From assembly GCA_026391475.1 (NCBI GenBank), contig JAPLED010000089.1:1-47151 (forward strand): 47,151 nt of DNA, read 5' to 3'. Source of the stretch: Bacteroidia bacterium (GTDB lineage Bacteria; Bacteroidota; Bacteroidia; Bacteroidales; VadinHA17). The notes under the pieces are model-generated. The model saw nothing but the letters and a program-made list of their open reading frames with translations, searched no databases and had not been told where the DNA came from. The number at the start of each line of letters is the position of its first letter. Positions within the stretch are counted from its first letter, which is position 1. Below are positions 36,818 to 46,113 of this stretch, piece after piece. A program made the translations under genes and the position numbers.

Positions 36818-37705
36818 TTAAGCCCTTGGATGAGCTTGTTTGTATACTTTCTTGAGTTTTTCAAATGTATTGTGTGTATATATCTGTGTTGCAGACAAAT
36901 TTGCATGTCCCAGTAATTCCTTTATTGAATTAAGATCAGCTCCACGGTTAAGCATATGTGTTGCGAAGGTATGCCTCAGAATATGAGGGCTTTTCTTTTC
37001 AATCGTTGTTACCATTGCAAGATAGCTATTTACAGTATTATAAACATACTTATCATATAACTTGTTCCCTTTGTCCGTAATAAAAAACCATCCGTCATTA
37101 CCTGTTGTAATAATTTCATCCTTTACCTTAATATACTCTTCTAATCTTTGAATGAATGGTTTTACCAGGGGAATAATCCTTTGCTTATTTCTCTTTCCGG
37201 TTACTTTTACTGAGCCTTCCGACAGGTCAATATCTACATTCCGTAGTCCAATGAGTTCCGATCTCCTCATCCCTGTCAGATAAAGCATTTCAATTATTGT
37301 CCGGTTCCTGATCCCTGCAAAACCATCTCCGAAACTATAATTATCAAGCAATTTATTAAGGGCTTCCTCTTCAACAAAAACCGGCAGGTTTTTTTTTCGT
37401 TTTGGTAAAACAACTTTTTCAAGAGGATCACTCTTTACTATCCCCTCTTTTCTTAAATACCGGAAAAATACCCTGAGACATGATATCTTCCTGTGAACAC
37501 TCACAGTTGCATAGTTATTATCAAGCATACTGACAATCCAGGCTCTTATATCATGCGATGTAACTGCTGCCGGGTCATCCGGAAGACCTTGCGATAATAA
37601 AAAGGAATAAAACTGATCCAGGTCATTTAAATAAGACCGGACAGTATGCGGTGAATACCGCTTTTCGATTTGCAGATATTGTAAAAATGATTCCTTATGG
37701 TTCAT
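36818..37705 (-). CDS. xerC: Tyrosine recombinase, XerC-like
   Basis: The 295-residue recombinase has an N-terminal SAM-like core-binding domain (about 1-90; FLQYLQIEKRYSPHTVRSYLNDL) and the catalytic domain. Catalytic residues are visible as Arg in LTGMRRSEL, HILRH (His-x-x-Arg), LGHANL and the nucleophile Tyr276 in QIYTH. It normally resolves chromosome dimers at dif with a partner XerD. Its fixed place between rpsU and hpf in Bacteroidota argues for the housekeeping role and against a mobile element. Confidence 0.92.
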   Translation of the reverse strand: MNHKESFLQYLQIEKRYSPHTVRSYLNDLDQFYSFLLSQGLPDDPAAVTSHDIRAWIVSMLDNNYATVSVHRKISCLRVFFRYLRKEGIVKSDPLEKVVLPKRKKNLPVFVEEEALNKLLDNYSFGDGFAGIRNRTIIEMLYLTGMRRSELIGLRNVDIDLSEGSVKVTGKRNKQRIIPLVKPFIQRLEEYIKVKDEIITTGNDGWFFITDKGNKLYDKYVYNTVNSYLAMVTTIEKKSPHILRHTFATHMLNRGADLNSIKELLGHANLSATQIYTHNTFEKLKKVYKQAHPRA

Positions 37706-37756
37706 GAAGGAACCCCTTTATCTGTTATGTTTAAAAATGAAATACCTCCAAGCGAA

Positions 37757-37948
37757 TCATTCTTCGCTTTCCTGCATCTTCTGAACGTACATAGCCTTCT
37801 TGATTTCTTCCCTCCGGCGTACTGAAGGCTTAATAAAAGCCTGACGTGAACGTAATTCACGAATCACTCCTGTCTTTTCAAACTTTCTTTTGAACTTCTT
37901 TAAAGCTCTTTCAATGTTTTCGCCTTCTTTTAATGGTACAATGATCAT
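37757..37948 (-). CDS. rpsU: 30S ribosomal protein S21
   Basis: The 63-residue basic protein matches S21 (MIIVPLKEGENIERALKKFK, GVIRELRSRQAF, SVRRREEIKKA). It binds near the anti-Shine-Dalgarno end of 16S rRNA. It is the first gene of the rpsU-xerC-hpf group, with a consensus promoter 30-60 bp upstream. Confidence 0.95.
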   Translation of the reverse strand: MIIVPLKEGENIERALKKFKRKFEKTGVIRELRSRQAFIKPSVRRREEIKKAMYVQKMQESEE

Positions 37949-37977
37949 AATTAAAAATTCAGTTTTTAAACGAGGCG

Positions 37978-38008
37978 CAAAGTTAGAAATAGAAAAAGTC
38001 TTTTCAAA
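37978..38008 (-). promoter_or_regulatory. Consensus Bacteroidota promoter for rpsU
   Basis: On the minus strand TTTG (38008-38005), a 19-nt spacer and TAACTTTG (37985-37978) match the TTTG / TAnnTTTG pattern exactly. Transcription would start about 23 nt before the rpsU ATG. Confidence 0.75.
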
Positions 38009-38182
38009 ACATTTATGGGAATAAATTATCCATATCGCCCTTTTTTTTGATATTGAAATAATTAAAATTACTGCTTCCTCTCGATTTTGTATTTACTAAA
38101 AGTACGAATTTCCCTGACCAGGTCCAAATAAATCGGACAGAATCAGATTATTCAAGAAAGAAATGAGCCTTTAATCCGGCAT

Positions 38183-38207
38183 AAATTCCCCCTTTGAAGG
38201 GGGAAAT
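38183..38207. repeat. Intergenic palindrome TTCCCCC/GGGGGAA
   Basis: TTCCCCCT and AGGGGGAA form a perfect 8-bp stem around TTGA in AT-rich DNA, between the HhH protein and rpsU. A partial copy of the left half (ACCCCCTTTAGAAGG) occurs at about 19125-19140. There is no U-tract on either side. This looks like a dispersed intergenic repeat. Confidence 0.55.
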
Positions 38208-38246
38208 ACATAGTGGATAATTACAATCATCAACAATCTAAAACTA

Positions 38247-39101
38247 CTATTCGAACCTTAGATAGGGTCCTACTTTAGCAGCCTTCTCCTCTGTTATCAG
38301 CTTGTTTTCAATAAGATCAGCTATTCCTGCTATCCTTCCCATCAACTTCCGGTACTTAAGAATAGCTGTCACTTCATATTTTTCAAAATATAGAAGTCGG
38401 GCAAGTTCTTTATAATCAGCTGAATTAATATTGATCCTGGTAATGGCTAATGTGTCAGCAAAAATACTGCCTCTGATAAGATTATAGGTCTCTTCCGGTA
38501 AGCCATAAACCTCTTTAAGTTGCTCTATCCTTGCAAAGCCACCAAGTAAATTCCTGTACTTTATGATCCTCGCTGATAAAACCGGACCAATTCCCGGAAG
38601 TCTGACAAGTGAAGCAGAGTCGCAATTGTTAATATCAATCAGGGCTTTTTGTTGCTTCCGGTAAATGACTCTGACCTTTTGCGTTGTGTCAGTTTTAACT
38701 TCAACAAAAGGAATAAGTTTTTCAGCCTTTCCTTCTTCAATTCCATAAATTTTTTTAATGTCCGCAGGTTGTCTGAATTTTCCTCCTTTGTTCCTGTATT
38801 TAATTATTGTATTGGCTTCTTTTGCAGCAAACCCAAGTTTAATCAGGGTATCATAAGATGCTGTATTAGGATCAAATGAGAAAGGTTGTCCCGTTGATGA
38901 TATATCCCCACTAAGAAATCCTGATGGACTTCCTATGGCTGAAAAGCTAGTAGAAAAATCCTTAATGACTATATTTCTTTCGGGGATAAAATACCTTAAG
39001 GCAAGTATCAATATAATGATAAGAAGCAACATAAAAGCGGATCTTCTTTCCCTTCGCGTAAAGCCAAACCAGTTCTTAATTGGTTCCCTGTTTAACTTCA
39101 T
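38247..39101 (-). CDS. Helix-hairpin-helix (ComEA-like) membrane-anchored protein
   Basis: The 284-residue protein begins with KNWFGFTRRERRSAF, a cytoplasmic basic segment common in Bacteroidota HhH proteins, followed by one membrane helix (about 22-40). Three helix-hairpin-helix units follow (about 75-130, 153-205 and 215-280): FDPNTASYDTLIKLGF, DINNCDSASLVRLPGIGPVL, NINSADYKELARLLYF. ComEA-type proteins bind DNA without sequence specificity during uptake. Here a DNA-binding role at the membrane is plausible but competence is not shown. It stands alone. Confidence 0.82.
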   Translation of the reverse strand: MKLNREPIKNWFGFTRRERRSAFMLLLIIILILALRYFIPERNIVIKDFSTSFSAIGSPSGFLSGDISSTGQPFSFDPNTASYDTLIKLGFAAKEANTIIKYRNKGGKFRQPADIKKIYGIEEGKAEKLIPFVEVKTDTTQKVRVIYRKQQKALIDINNCDSASLVRLPGIGPVLSARIIKYRNLLGGFARIEQLKEVYGLPEETYNLIRGSIFADTLAITRININSADYKELARLLYFEKYEVTAILKYRKLMGRIAGIADLIENKLITEEKAAKVGPYLRFE

Positions 39102-39249
39102 TTTTATAAATATACAGTGAGACTATTTGCAATTTAAATAATTCTATGCAATAAAACAGCAACAACCTGCTGATTTTTAACATAAGTACAACTGAATAAT
39201 GAAAAGTATTTTGAAGTGCGCACAAAAAGAAACATATATTTCTCAGAAA

Positions 39250-41592
39250 TCAGAACGGATATCCAATCCCCAGTACCATTGTAAAGTCACTTCTTTCGTA
39301 TGGCTGGCTCATAATTATCCATTTTGACCCATCTGGCAACAAAGGATCCCGCAGTTTCATGCCAACGTCAACCCTCCCGATAACGAACTTGAAGTCGAAT
39401 CTTAATCCTGCTCCGGTACCTACAGCAATATCTTTATAGAACTTGTTAAAAATGAATTGCGAACCGGGTTGTGTCGGGTCGTTTTTATAGCTCCATATAT
39501 TTCCTGCATCAAGAAAAAGCGCCCCTTCGAGGATCCAGAATAATTTAAACCTGTACTCGGCATTTGCTTCTAATTTTATATCAGCTGTTTGGTTCAGGAA
39601 CGTAAGTTTGCCGGGATCATACGAACCGGGACCAAGTGATCTAACCTGCCAGGCTCTGATACCGTTTGCGCCACCTCCGAAATACTGCTTTTCAAATGGT
39701 ATAGCCTTTGAATTGCCATAAGGAATTCCAATACCAAAAAAACCTCGATATACAATTGAACTAACATCATTAAGAATATAATTGTATCTGAGATCGAAGT
39801 CTGTCCTTACATATTGGGCAAAAGGTAGTCCCAGTATTTTATAGGTGCCATCGGTTTTTTTTGCACCTGTTAGTTTTTCAACCAGAGAAAGCATATTCCC
39901 TGATGCTTCAGTATTAATTCTGAGAAACCAGTAATCTCTAGATTTTTGAATTTTCTGGTTATTAAATATAAATGAATAATTTCCGCCCAGGATCATAACA
40001 TCCTTATAACTATTAGCCTGATAAGTGGATGATATACTGGCTGCAAAAGCTGAATCTATTGATCCTGGGGGAAGTTTTACTATGTTTAACTGAAGTGGAT
40101 TTACTATATGTTCCTGATAATTACCTGCTTTCCAGTTATAACCAAGGGTCGCAGTAGCTATGGTTCTGATAAAAGCTGGCATAGCCTGATAGCTATAGGC
40201 TGCCAGTAAAGTAGTGGTAGGATTATACTTTTTGATGAAACTCTCCGTTTTAATAAACGGTAATAAAAACTTTGGAAGTCTCAGGCTTGTCTCAAATCCA
40301 TATTCCTGGGTACTTTGTAGTTTGCTGCTGTCCTGTTTATTCGCTTCATAAGCTCCTTTCAGCTTTATGCTGAATAGTTCTGCACCATGAAAAAGATTTT
40401 TGTGCTGGTATATCAGATTCAGTGCGCCACCGAGGTTACCGGACGTATTGGTTCCTTCAAGTTCTACCTTATAGGACTGTTGACTCAAAAGAGTAAGCTG
40501 AATATTGCAATCAAGCTTCATTTCCGAACCCTGTGCTATACCAGGTTCATTTAAATCGTTGTAAATGATATTAACCAGACGATACACTTTCAGGGATAAT
40601 AGATGTGCCTGCGTTTGCTCAGTATTTGTCATATTGAAAACTGATCCGGGCTTCACATAAAGAGACTGGATTATAAGATCATATTTAATTTCAGGCTTTC
40701 CTTTTAGTGTAATAAAATAATAACCATTGTAGTTTGTGGTATCGAGACTATTAAAGTATGCTTCACCCCCTTGCAGAGCATCCTTAGGAACAAAATCGGG
40801 ATAGATGTAGATATTTTTAACCCGGTAGATCGAATGCGGAACAAGGCTGACTCTGTCAAAAGCATCAAGCTTTGTGAAATTCTTAACACCATAATAAATA
40901 TCAACCTGTCTGTTTCCGACTGTACTGTCAACATTGAAATAAATGTGATCGGCGGAAAATGCATAAAAACCATAGTCCCTGATAAAACGCTCAAACCTCA
41001 ATCGTTCAGCCTGCAGTACATCAACATCGTATGGCTTTCCCCTTTCGATGACACAGCTCATGGAGTCGAAATAACAAAGTTTCTGAATATTGCTATCAGA
41101 GATCTCATAGTAAAGATTACGAATAGTGTAAGCCGGCAGCAAATCAACATTATAAAAAACATCCGATTTCCTGTTGGCTGTTTCTACCGTATCCATCACC
41201 TGCCCGTCAAAATAACCCTTTGATGCAACATATGATTTTATCTGATCTTTCGTCTTGATAGTGGCATTGGGATCAAAAATAACTGGTTCCTCCCCTATGT
41301 CTCTCAACCACTTATGCGGCCACTTCTGTTTATTTATGTTCGAAAGGTTATATAAACCCAAGTGAAACCTTGTACCAAAAATCCTTTTATTGGGCTTTTG
41401 CTTGATGTAAGGCAGCAAATCGCTTTTCTTAATACCCTCTTTGTTGATACTAATATGGTTATTATTGAGAAGTGTTTTTCCCTCAGGAACATATTTTGTT
41501 GGATTACAAGATGATATAATTAAAACAATAAAAAGCAGGGGGAGAAAATATCTCAAAGAATATATTTTTCTATTTAATGTATTTTTTTTCAA
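39250..41592 (-). CDS. BamA/TamA-like outer-membrane protein with lipobox
   Basis: The product (780 residues from the chosen start) has an N-terminal signal with lipobox IISSC followed by NPTKYVPEGKTLLNNN. POTRA-like repeats (about 40-330) and a C-terminal 16-strand surface-antigen barrel follow (QQYFGGGANGIRAWQVRSLGPG, GTGAGLRFDFKF), ending in a Phe. It belongs to the Omp85 superfamily, which inserts or moves proteins or lipids at the outer membrane. I start it at TTG 41592, because an exact -7 promoter box lies upstream at 41616-41623. The only ATGs in frame (41721, 41694) would overlap the divergent methyltransferase gene and add residues before the signal. The TTG start is an inference. 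Confidence 0.82.
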   Translation of the reverse strand: MKKNTLNRKIYSLRYFLPLLFIVLIISSCNPTKYVPEGKTLLNNNHISINKEGIKKSDLLPYIKQKPNKRIFGTRFHLGLYNLSNINKQKWPHKWLRDIGEEPVIFDPNATIKTKDQIKSYVASKGYFDGQVMDTVETANRKSDVFYNVDLLPAYTIRNLYYEISDSNIQKLCYFDSMSCVIERGKPYDVDVLQAERLRFERFIRDYGFYAFSADHIYFNVDSTVGNRQVDIYYGVKNFTKLDAFDRVSLVPHSIYRVKNIYIYPDFVPKDALQGGEAYFNSLDTTNYNGYYFITLKGKPEIKYDLIIQSLYVKPGSVFNMTNTEQTQAHLLSLKVYRLVNIIYNDLNEPGIAQGSEMKLDCNIQLTLLSQQSYKVELEGTNTSGNLGGALNLIYQHKNLFHGAELFSIKLKGAYEANKQDSSKLQSTQEYGFETSLRLPKFLLPFIKTESFIKKYNPTTTLLAAYSYQAMPAFIRTIATATLGYNWKAGNYQEHIVNPLQLNIVKLPPGSIDSAFAASISSTYQANSYKDVMILGGNYSFIFNNQKIQKSRDYWFLRINTEASGNMLSLVEKLTGAKKTDGTYKILGLPFAQYVRTDFDLRYNYILNDVSSIVYRGFFGIGIPYGNSKAIPFEKQYFGGGANGIRAWQVRSLGPGSYDPGKLTFLNQTADIKLEANAEYRFKLFWILEGALFLDAGNIWSYKNDPTQPGSQFIFNKFYKDIAVGTGAGLRFDFKFVIGRVDVGMKLRDPLLPDGSKWIIMSQPYERSDFTMVLGIGYPF

Positions 41593-41615
41593 AATTTGTA
41601 AGCAAGAGTGTTGCG

Positions 41616-41623
41616 CAAATATA
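41616..41623 (-). promoter_or_regulatory. -7 box supporting the TTG start of the Omp85-like gene
   Basis: TATATTTG on the minus strand matches TAnnTTTG exactly, 24-31 nt upstream of TTG 41592. It lies inside the longer open frame, which favours the shorter protein. No TTTG is seen at the -33 position. Confidence 0.45.
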
Positions 41624-41692
41624 TCAATAATAATTAGCGTAACTTTGATCACGCGTGCATAAGTGGCAAAAAAATAGTTAATTCTGTCTTCC

Positions 41693-42475
41693 ATGATCAG
41701 TAAAAAAAAAGCAAAATTCATAATCTCTCTTCAGAAAAAAAAGGTAAGAGATGAAGAGCGGCTATTCATTATCGAAGGCGATAAACTTGTAAAAGAGTTC
41801 CTTGCTGCTAAAATCCCTGTAAAGACGCTGATCGCGAGACCCGAATTTCTAAGCTCACTTCCAGATGATTTGACCCGGTTTGTCAATGAGATTGAAGATG
41901 TCAGCTATGAGGAACTTAAACAAATCAGCACTTTAAAAACGCCACATAATGCACTTGCTATAATTCCTGTCCCTGACCGAAATCTTGATACCAATGATGT
42001 CCTTAAAGGATTATGTGTAGCACTCGATTTTGTTCAGGATCCGGGAAATCTTGGTACCATAATCAGAGCTGCTGCCTGGTTTGGAATTAAAAATATAGTT
42101 TGCTCCGAAGATTGTGTAGATGTCTACAACCCTAAAGTAATACAGGCAAGTATGGGTGCGTTGCTTAATGTCAGCGTTTTCTATAACGACCTTAAAAAAC
42201 TTTTTACATCTGCTGCCAAAAATAAAATCCCCATCTTCGGAACGATGCTTGAAGGAGACTCCATATACAATCATAAGCTTGATAATAAAGGCATTATACT
42301 GCTCGGTAATGAATCAAAGGGGATTTCTGATGAACTGATCCCTTTTATTACAGAAAAGATAATGATTCCAAAGTTCAGTAAAGCAAAGCAGGGAATAGAT
42401 TCACTGAATGTAGGAATGGCAGCTTCAGTTGTTTTTTATGAGTTTCTTAGAAAATCCGGCAGGTTGCCTGAATAA
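41693..42475 (+). CDS. TrmH/SpoU family RNA 2'-O-methyltransferase
   Basis: The 260-residue enzyme has an N-terminal L30-like substrate-binding region (about 1-90; ISKKKAKFIISLQKKKVRDEERLFIIEGDKLVKE) and a C-terminal SPOUT knot domain. Motif 1 is FVQDPGNLGTIIRAAAWFG, motif 2 LLGNESKGIS and motif 3 IPKFSKAKQGIDSLNVGMAASVV. It methylates a ribose in rRNA or tRNA using SAM; the exact target is not known. The MFS gene starts 31 bp downstream. Confidence 0.92.
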   Translation: MISKKKAKFIISLQKKKVRDEERLFIIEGDKLVKEFLAAKIPVKTLIARPEFLSSLPDDLTRFVNEIEDVSYEELKQISTLKTPHNALAIIPVPDRNLDTNDVLKGLCVALDFVQDPGNLGTIIRAAAWFGIKNIVCSEDCVDVYNPKVIQASMGALLNVSVFYNDLKKLFTSAAKNKIPIFGTMLEGDSIYNHKLDNKGIILLGNESKGISDELIPFITEKIMIPKFSKAKQGIDSLNVGMAASVVFYEFLRKSGRLPE

Positions 42476-42506
42476 TAAAATTATATTTACTCACAAATAT
42501 TACGCT

Positions 42507-43736
42507 ATGCAACAATCAAATTTCAGGGTGTACGGTACCCGTTGGATCATGCTCAGTGTTTATATGTTAATGGTTGCTGTAAATCAACTCTTATGGATCA
42601 CTTTTGCGCCGATCACAGGAGATGCGACAAAATATTTTGGTGTTTCTGACCTTCAGATAGGGATACTTTCCATGTGTTTTATGATCGTTTACATCGTTGT
42701 GTCAATTCCTGCATCATGGATAATCGATAAATATGGAATCCGCATTGGGATTGGGATAGGTGCTGTTTTTACCGGGGTTTTTGGTTTACTTCGTGGATTT
42801 GCCGGGACCGATTACAATCTGTTGCTCCTGTCGCAAATTGGTATTGCCATTGGTCAGCCTTTCATTCTGAATGCAATTACTAAACTGGCTGCCCGTTGGT
42901 TCCCCATGAAGGAACGGGCTACAGCAACGGGTCTTGGTACGCTGGCAATGTATCTGGGTATTTTAGCAGGAATGACGCTTACACCATACCTTATTATCGG
43001 ATCCGGTATAAGCGGTATGCTTTACATTTATGGAATTATTTCGATTATCACTGCTGCAATCTTTCTTTTGTTTATAAAAGAGGGACCGCCTACTGCTCCC
43101 TGCAGTCCGGATCAGGAGGAACGTTCCCTGGTTTTTGATGGTTTCATTCAGGCCCTGCGCACCAAAGATTTTATCTGGTTGATGGTCATCTTTTTTATAG
43201 GATTGGGGGTATTCAACAGTGTAACTACATGGATAGAAGACATCCTGAGACCCCGCGGCTTTTCAGCCACCCAGGCAGGAATTACAGGAGGTATAATGAT
43301 TATTGGAGGGATCATCGGCGCTCTTATCATCCCTCTCCTTTCTGATCACTACAAAAAAAGAACGCCATTTATGGTTATCGCCCTCATCGGAGCCACTCTT
43401 GGACTTACCGGAATCACATTTGCCACCAGTTACTGGCTTCTGCTTACCTCCGGAATGGTATTAGGATTCTTCCTCCTGAGCGCAGGGCCGATAGGTTTTC
43501 AGTACGGTGCCGAAATAACCTATCCGGCATCTGAAGGTACCTCAAATGGAATGCTTTTGCTGATGGGTCAGATTTCGGGCATAGCTTTTATCTTTGGTAT
43601 GGATAGTCTGAAATCTTCATTAACAGGTTCTATGACCAGATCTTTGATTGTGCTGATAGGGTTAATGGTTCTCAGTATTTTAATGTCATTGCGACTGAAG
43701 GAATCTATCATTTTAACCAGGGAAGAAGATAAGTAA
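42507..43736 (+). CDS. MFS transporter, FLVCR/DIRC2-like
   Basis: The 409-residue integral membrane protein has twelve predicted helices in two bundles, with a central loop at about 195-215. The pattern WITFAPITGDATKYFGVSD, SIPASWIIDKYGIRIGIGIGA, ARWFPMKERATATG resembles the FLVCR group, members of which move haem or choline in eukaryotes. In bacteria the substrate is unknown. I use the ATG at 42507; the longer frame from 42429 overlaps the methyltransferase gene. It may be co-transcribed with the methyltransferase. Confidence 0.82.
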   Translation: MQQSNFRVYGTRWIMLSVYMLMVAVNQLLWITFAPITGDATKYFGVSDLQIGILSMCFMIVYIVVSIPASWIIDKYGIRIGIGIGAVFTGVFGLLRGFAGTDYNLLLLSQIGIAIGQPFILNAITKLAARWFPMKERATATGLGTLAMYLGILAGMTLTPYLIIGSGISGMLYIYGIISIITAAIFLLFIKEGPPTAPCSPDQEERSLVFDGFIQALRTKDFIWLMVIFFIGLGVFNSVTTWIEDILRPRGFSATQAGITGGIMIIGGIIGALIIPLLSDHYKKRTPFMVIALIGATLGLTGITFATSYWLLLTSGMVLGFFLLSAGPIGFQYGAEITYPASEGTSNGMLLLMGQISGIAFIFGMDSLKSSLTGSMTRSLIVLIGLMVLSILMSLRLKESIILTREEDK

Positions 43737-43753
43737 TTGATAATTTAAACTAT

Positions 43754-45325
43754 CTAAGAATCAGAAGATAATTTTTGAGCTATTGCCTCAGCAGCTCTTA
43801 TTCCGTCAACTGATGAGGATACGATACCTCCGGCATATCCCGATCCTTCACCGCATGGGTATAAACCACTTATTTTTACATGATCAAGTTTTTCAGGGTC
43901 TCTTGGAATCCGTATGGGAGAGGATGTTCGCGACTCAACTGCAAGGACAACAGCCTCGTTTGTCAGGTAACCGTTCATCAGATGTCCGAATAGTCTGAAC
44001 CCATCCCTGAGGCGCCTGCCTATTGCTTTTGGAAGCCAGTTATGAAGCGGAGAAGAGGTCACTCCCGGAAAATATGATACTTTGGGTAGTGAACCGGATG
44101 TCTCTCCCGAAACAAAATCAGCAAGGCGTTGCGCAGGAGCTCTTTGTGTATGTCCCCCGTTCTTCCAGGCTTCACGCTCAAGTTCTTTTTGAAATTCAAG
44201 ACCGGCCATTTCACCAAAACTACTATACTTAACGAGGTCTTCAGGTTTTATTTCAACTACTATTCCGGAATTGGCATAAGGAGAATTTCTTCCTGATGGC
44301 GACATTCCGTTTACAACCACCTCTTCCTGTGCCGTGGCAGAAGGTACTATAAATCCACCCGGACACATACAAAAGGAATAGACTCCCCTTCCATCTACCT
44401 GTTTCGCCAGATTATATGAAGCAGCTGGCAAAAATTCTCCTCTTGAATTGCCGTGGTATTGAATCTTGTCGATTAACTCCTGCGGATGCTCAACCCTTAC
44501 TCCCATAGCGAATGGTTTCATCCCGAGCTCCACTCCCCGGTTACGGCAAATATCATAAATATCTCTAGCAGAATGGCCCGTTGCAAGAATAACATACGGA
44601 GATTGGTATTTTTCATTATCCGATGTAACAACTCCCTTAATTGAATCACCTTCAATTATCAGATCCGTTACTTTCTTTTCGAGGATGAACTGACCTCCTG
44701 CATCAAGTATCGATTTCCGGATATTAGAGATTATGCCCGGCAGCTTATCCGTACCAAGATGAGGATGAGCCTCATACATTATATTCTCATTAGCTCCATG
44801 AAAGCAAAGCAGTTCCAGAACCCGTGTATTGTCTCCTCTTTTCTTCGACCGTGTATAAAGCTTACCGTCAGAATAGGTTCCGGCACCGCCTTCACCAAAG
44901 CAATAATTACTATCAGGATCAACAATCTGTTCCCGGCTTATTCTGGCGATATCTTTTTTACGGGACGATACATCGCGTCCCCTTTCAATTATTACCGGAC
45001 GTATCCCCAGCTCAATCAAACGGAGGGCGGCAAAGAGGCCGGCCGGTCCGGCACCAACAATGATGACTTCTCTCTTCAGGGAAACATCAACGGGAATAAA
45101 CGGACTAATTGCGGGTATAGCAGAATCTTTACCTGAAAAAACTTCTACAGTCAGATTAACACGGATGTTTTTCTTTCGTGCATCAACCGATCGTTTAATA
45201 ACTCTTACTGCAGAAATCTCTGACTGATCTACACCTGCAAGCGTTGCTGAAATCTTCCGGATCGCAGCCTCATCAGCTGCTGCTGCAGGATTAAGATTTA
45301 TCTGGATCTGTTTTAGCATCTTCAT
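43754..45325 (-). CDS. FAD-dependent dehydrogenase (COG2509 type)
   Basis: The 523-residue protein has a short N-terminal domain (about 1-85), then the FAD motif VIIVGAGPAGLFAALRL (about 87-103), NYCFGEGGAGTYSDGKLYTR, ILATGHSARDIYDICR and the C-terminal FAD segment GLYPCGEGSGYAGGIVSSSVDGIRAAEAI. This layout is the uncharacterised FAD-dependent dehydrogenase family, related to GidA/HI0933-type flavoproteins; substrate unknown. Its ATG overlaps the porT stop (ATGA), so the two genes are translationally coupled. Confidence 0.85.
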   Translation of the reverse strand: MKMLKQIQINLNPAAAADEAAIRKISATLAGVDQSEISAVRVIKRSVDARKKNIRVNLTVEVFSGKDSAIPAISPFIPVDVSLKREVIIVGAGPAGLFAALRLIELGIRPVIIERGRDVSSRKKDIARISREQIVDPDSNYCFGEGGAGTYSDGKLYTRSKKRGDNTRVLELLCFHGANENIMYEAHPHLGTDKLPGIISNIRKSILDAGGQFILEKKVTDLIIEGDSIKGVVTSDNEKYQSPYVILATGHSARDIYDICRNRGVELGMKPFAMGVRVEHPQELIDKIQYHGNSRGEFLPAASYNLAKQVDGRGVYSFCMCPGGFIVPSATAQEEVVVNGMSPSGRNSPYANSGIVVEIKPEDLVKYSSFGEMAGLEFQKELEREAWKNGGHTQRAPAQRLADFVSGETSGSLPKVSYFPGVTSSPLHNWLPKAIGRRLRDGFRLFGHLMNGYLTNEAVVLAVESRTSSPIRIPRDPEKLDHVKISGLYPCGEGSGYAGGIVSSSVDGIRAAEAIAQKLSSDS

Positions 45326-46056
45326 TCAAAATGGAAGGCAATAATCCATATCTGCGACTTTATTTCTTTTATGGCATCAATGTATCGCTGATCTGTTGGA
45401 GGATGTCCTCTGTCAAGTACATCACCAATCCCGTTAGACATCTTCAACTCGACAGAAAGTTTAAAATATTTAAGGTAAAAATCGAGACCGGCTCCCAGAT
45501 CATAATAAAAACCAGATCGTTTAAGTTTGATGTCATCATTTTTCCCCCCGAGGTCGTACCTGTAGTTTAAACCTCCGATTACATAAGGCCTGACATTATT
45601 CAATCTGTCGCCTTTAAATTTAAGCAGCAGTGGAAACTCAAGAAATGATGATCCGAGTTTTTGCTCATTACCAAAGACCTGTGGGTTTTCGATGGGGTTT
45701 AGATTGGTGTCTATTTTGTAGAATCTTATATATCTTTGTCCGAGGGATAAGCCAGGTAAAAACCTGATGTCAAAATATTTACCTGTTCTGAGATCAGTAA
45801 CTATCTGAATATTGATACCCGGCATGAGGTTACTCACCTCGGGATTGAGATAAGTGCTATCGATAGAGGGATCCAGAGTAGTTTTCGTAGGAGTTATATT
45901 AAAATCCATTGTGTTGACCCCAAGGCTGAATCCGAAATGCAGGGGTTTATCATCGTACGATGAGTCGTTTTTCGGTTTCTGCTTCTGCCCAAATGAATTG
46001 AAATGAATCAGAAGAAAAAAGAGCGATAATATAATATAAGTGATTCTTCTTTTCAA
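45322..46056 (-). CDS. porT: PorT-like outer-membrane beta-barrel protein (type IX secretion)
   Basis: The 244-residue product has a signal peptide ending in FNSFGQ. A barrel-like mature part follows: KPLHFGFSLGVNTMDFNI, LPGLSLGQRYIRFYKI, FPLLLKFKGDRLNNVRPYVIGGLNYRYDLG, ending WIIAFHFE. Length, position directly after ubiE and barrel pattern match PorT, an outer-membrane component of the Bacteroidota type IX secretion and gliding machinery. General 'porin family' proteins look similar, so context carries weight here. I choose TTG 46056, which gives a normal signal peptide; the longer TTG start at 46113 also fits and abuts the ubiE stop. Confidence 0.8.
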   Translation of the reverse strand: MKRRITYIILSLFFLLIHFNSFGQKQKPKNDSSYDDKPLHFGFSLGVNTMDFNITPTKTTLDPSIDSTYLNPEVSNLMPGINIQIVTDLRTGKYFDIRFLPGLSLGQRYIRFYKIDTNLNPIENPQVFGNEQKLGSSFLEFPLLLKFKGDRLNNVRPYVIGGLNYRYDLGGKNDDIKLKRSGFYYDLGAGLDFYLKYFKLSVELKMSNGIGDVLDRGHPPTDQRYIDAIKEIKSQIWIIAFHFE

Positions 46057-46113
46057 CCTTCTGTGAAATTTTTGATTTAACGATACAAGATAATAAACTG
46101 TTTTGGTTTCCAA

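Noticed and set aside
36818-37705. Tyrosine recombinase as evidence of an integrated element near the tRNA cluster
   Set aside because: The gene has a fixed housekeeping location between rpsU and hpf, and no direct repeats or cargo genes flank the tRNAs.
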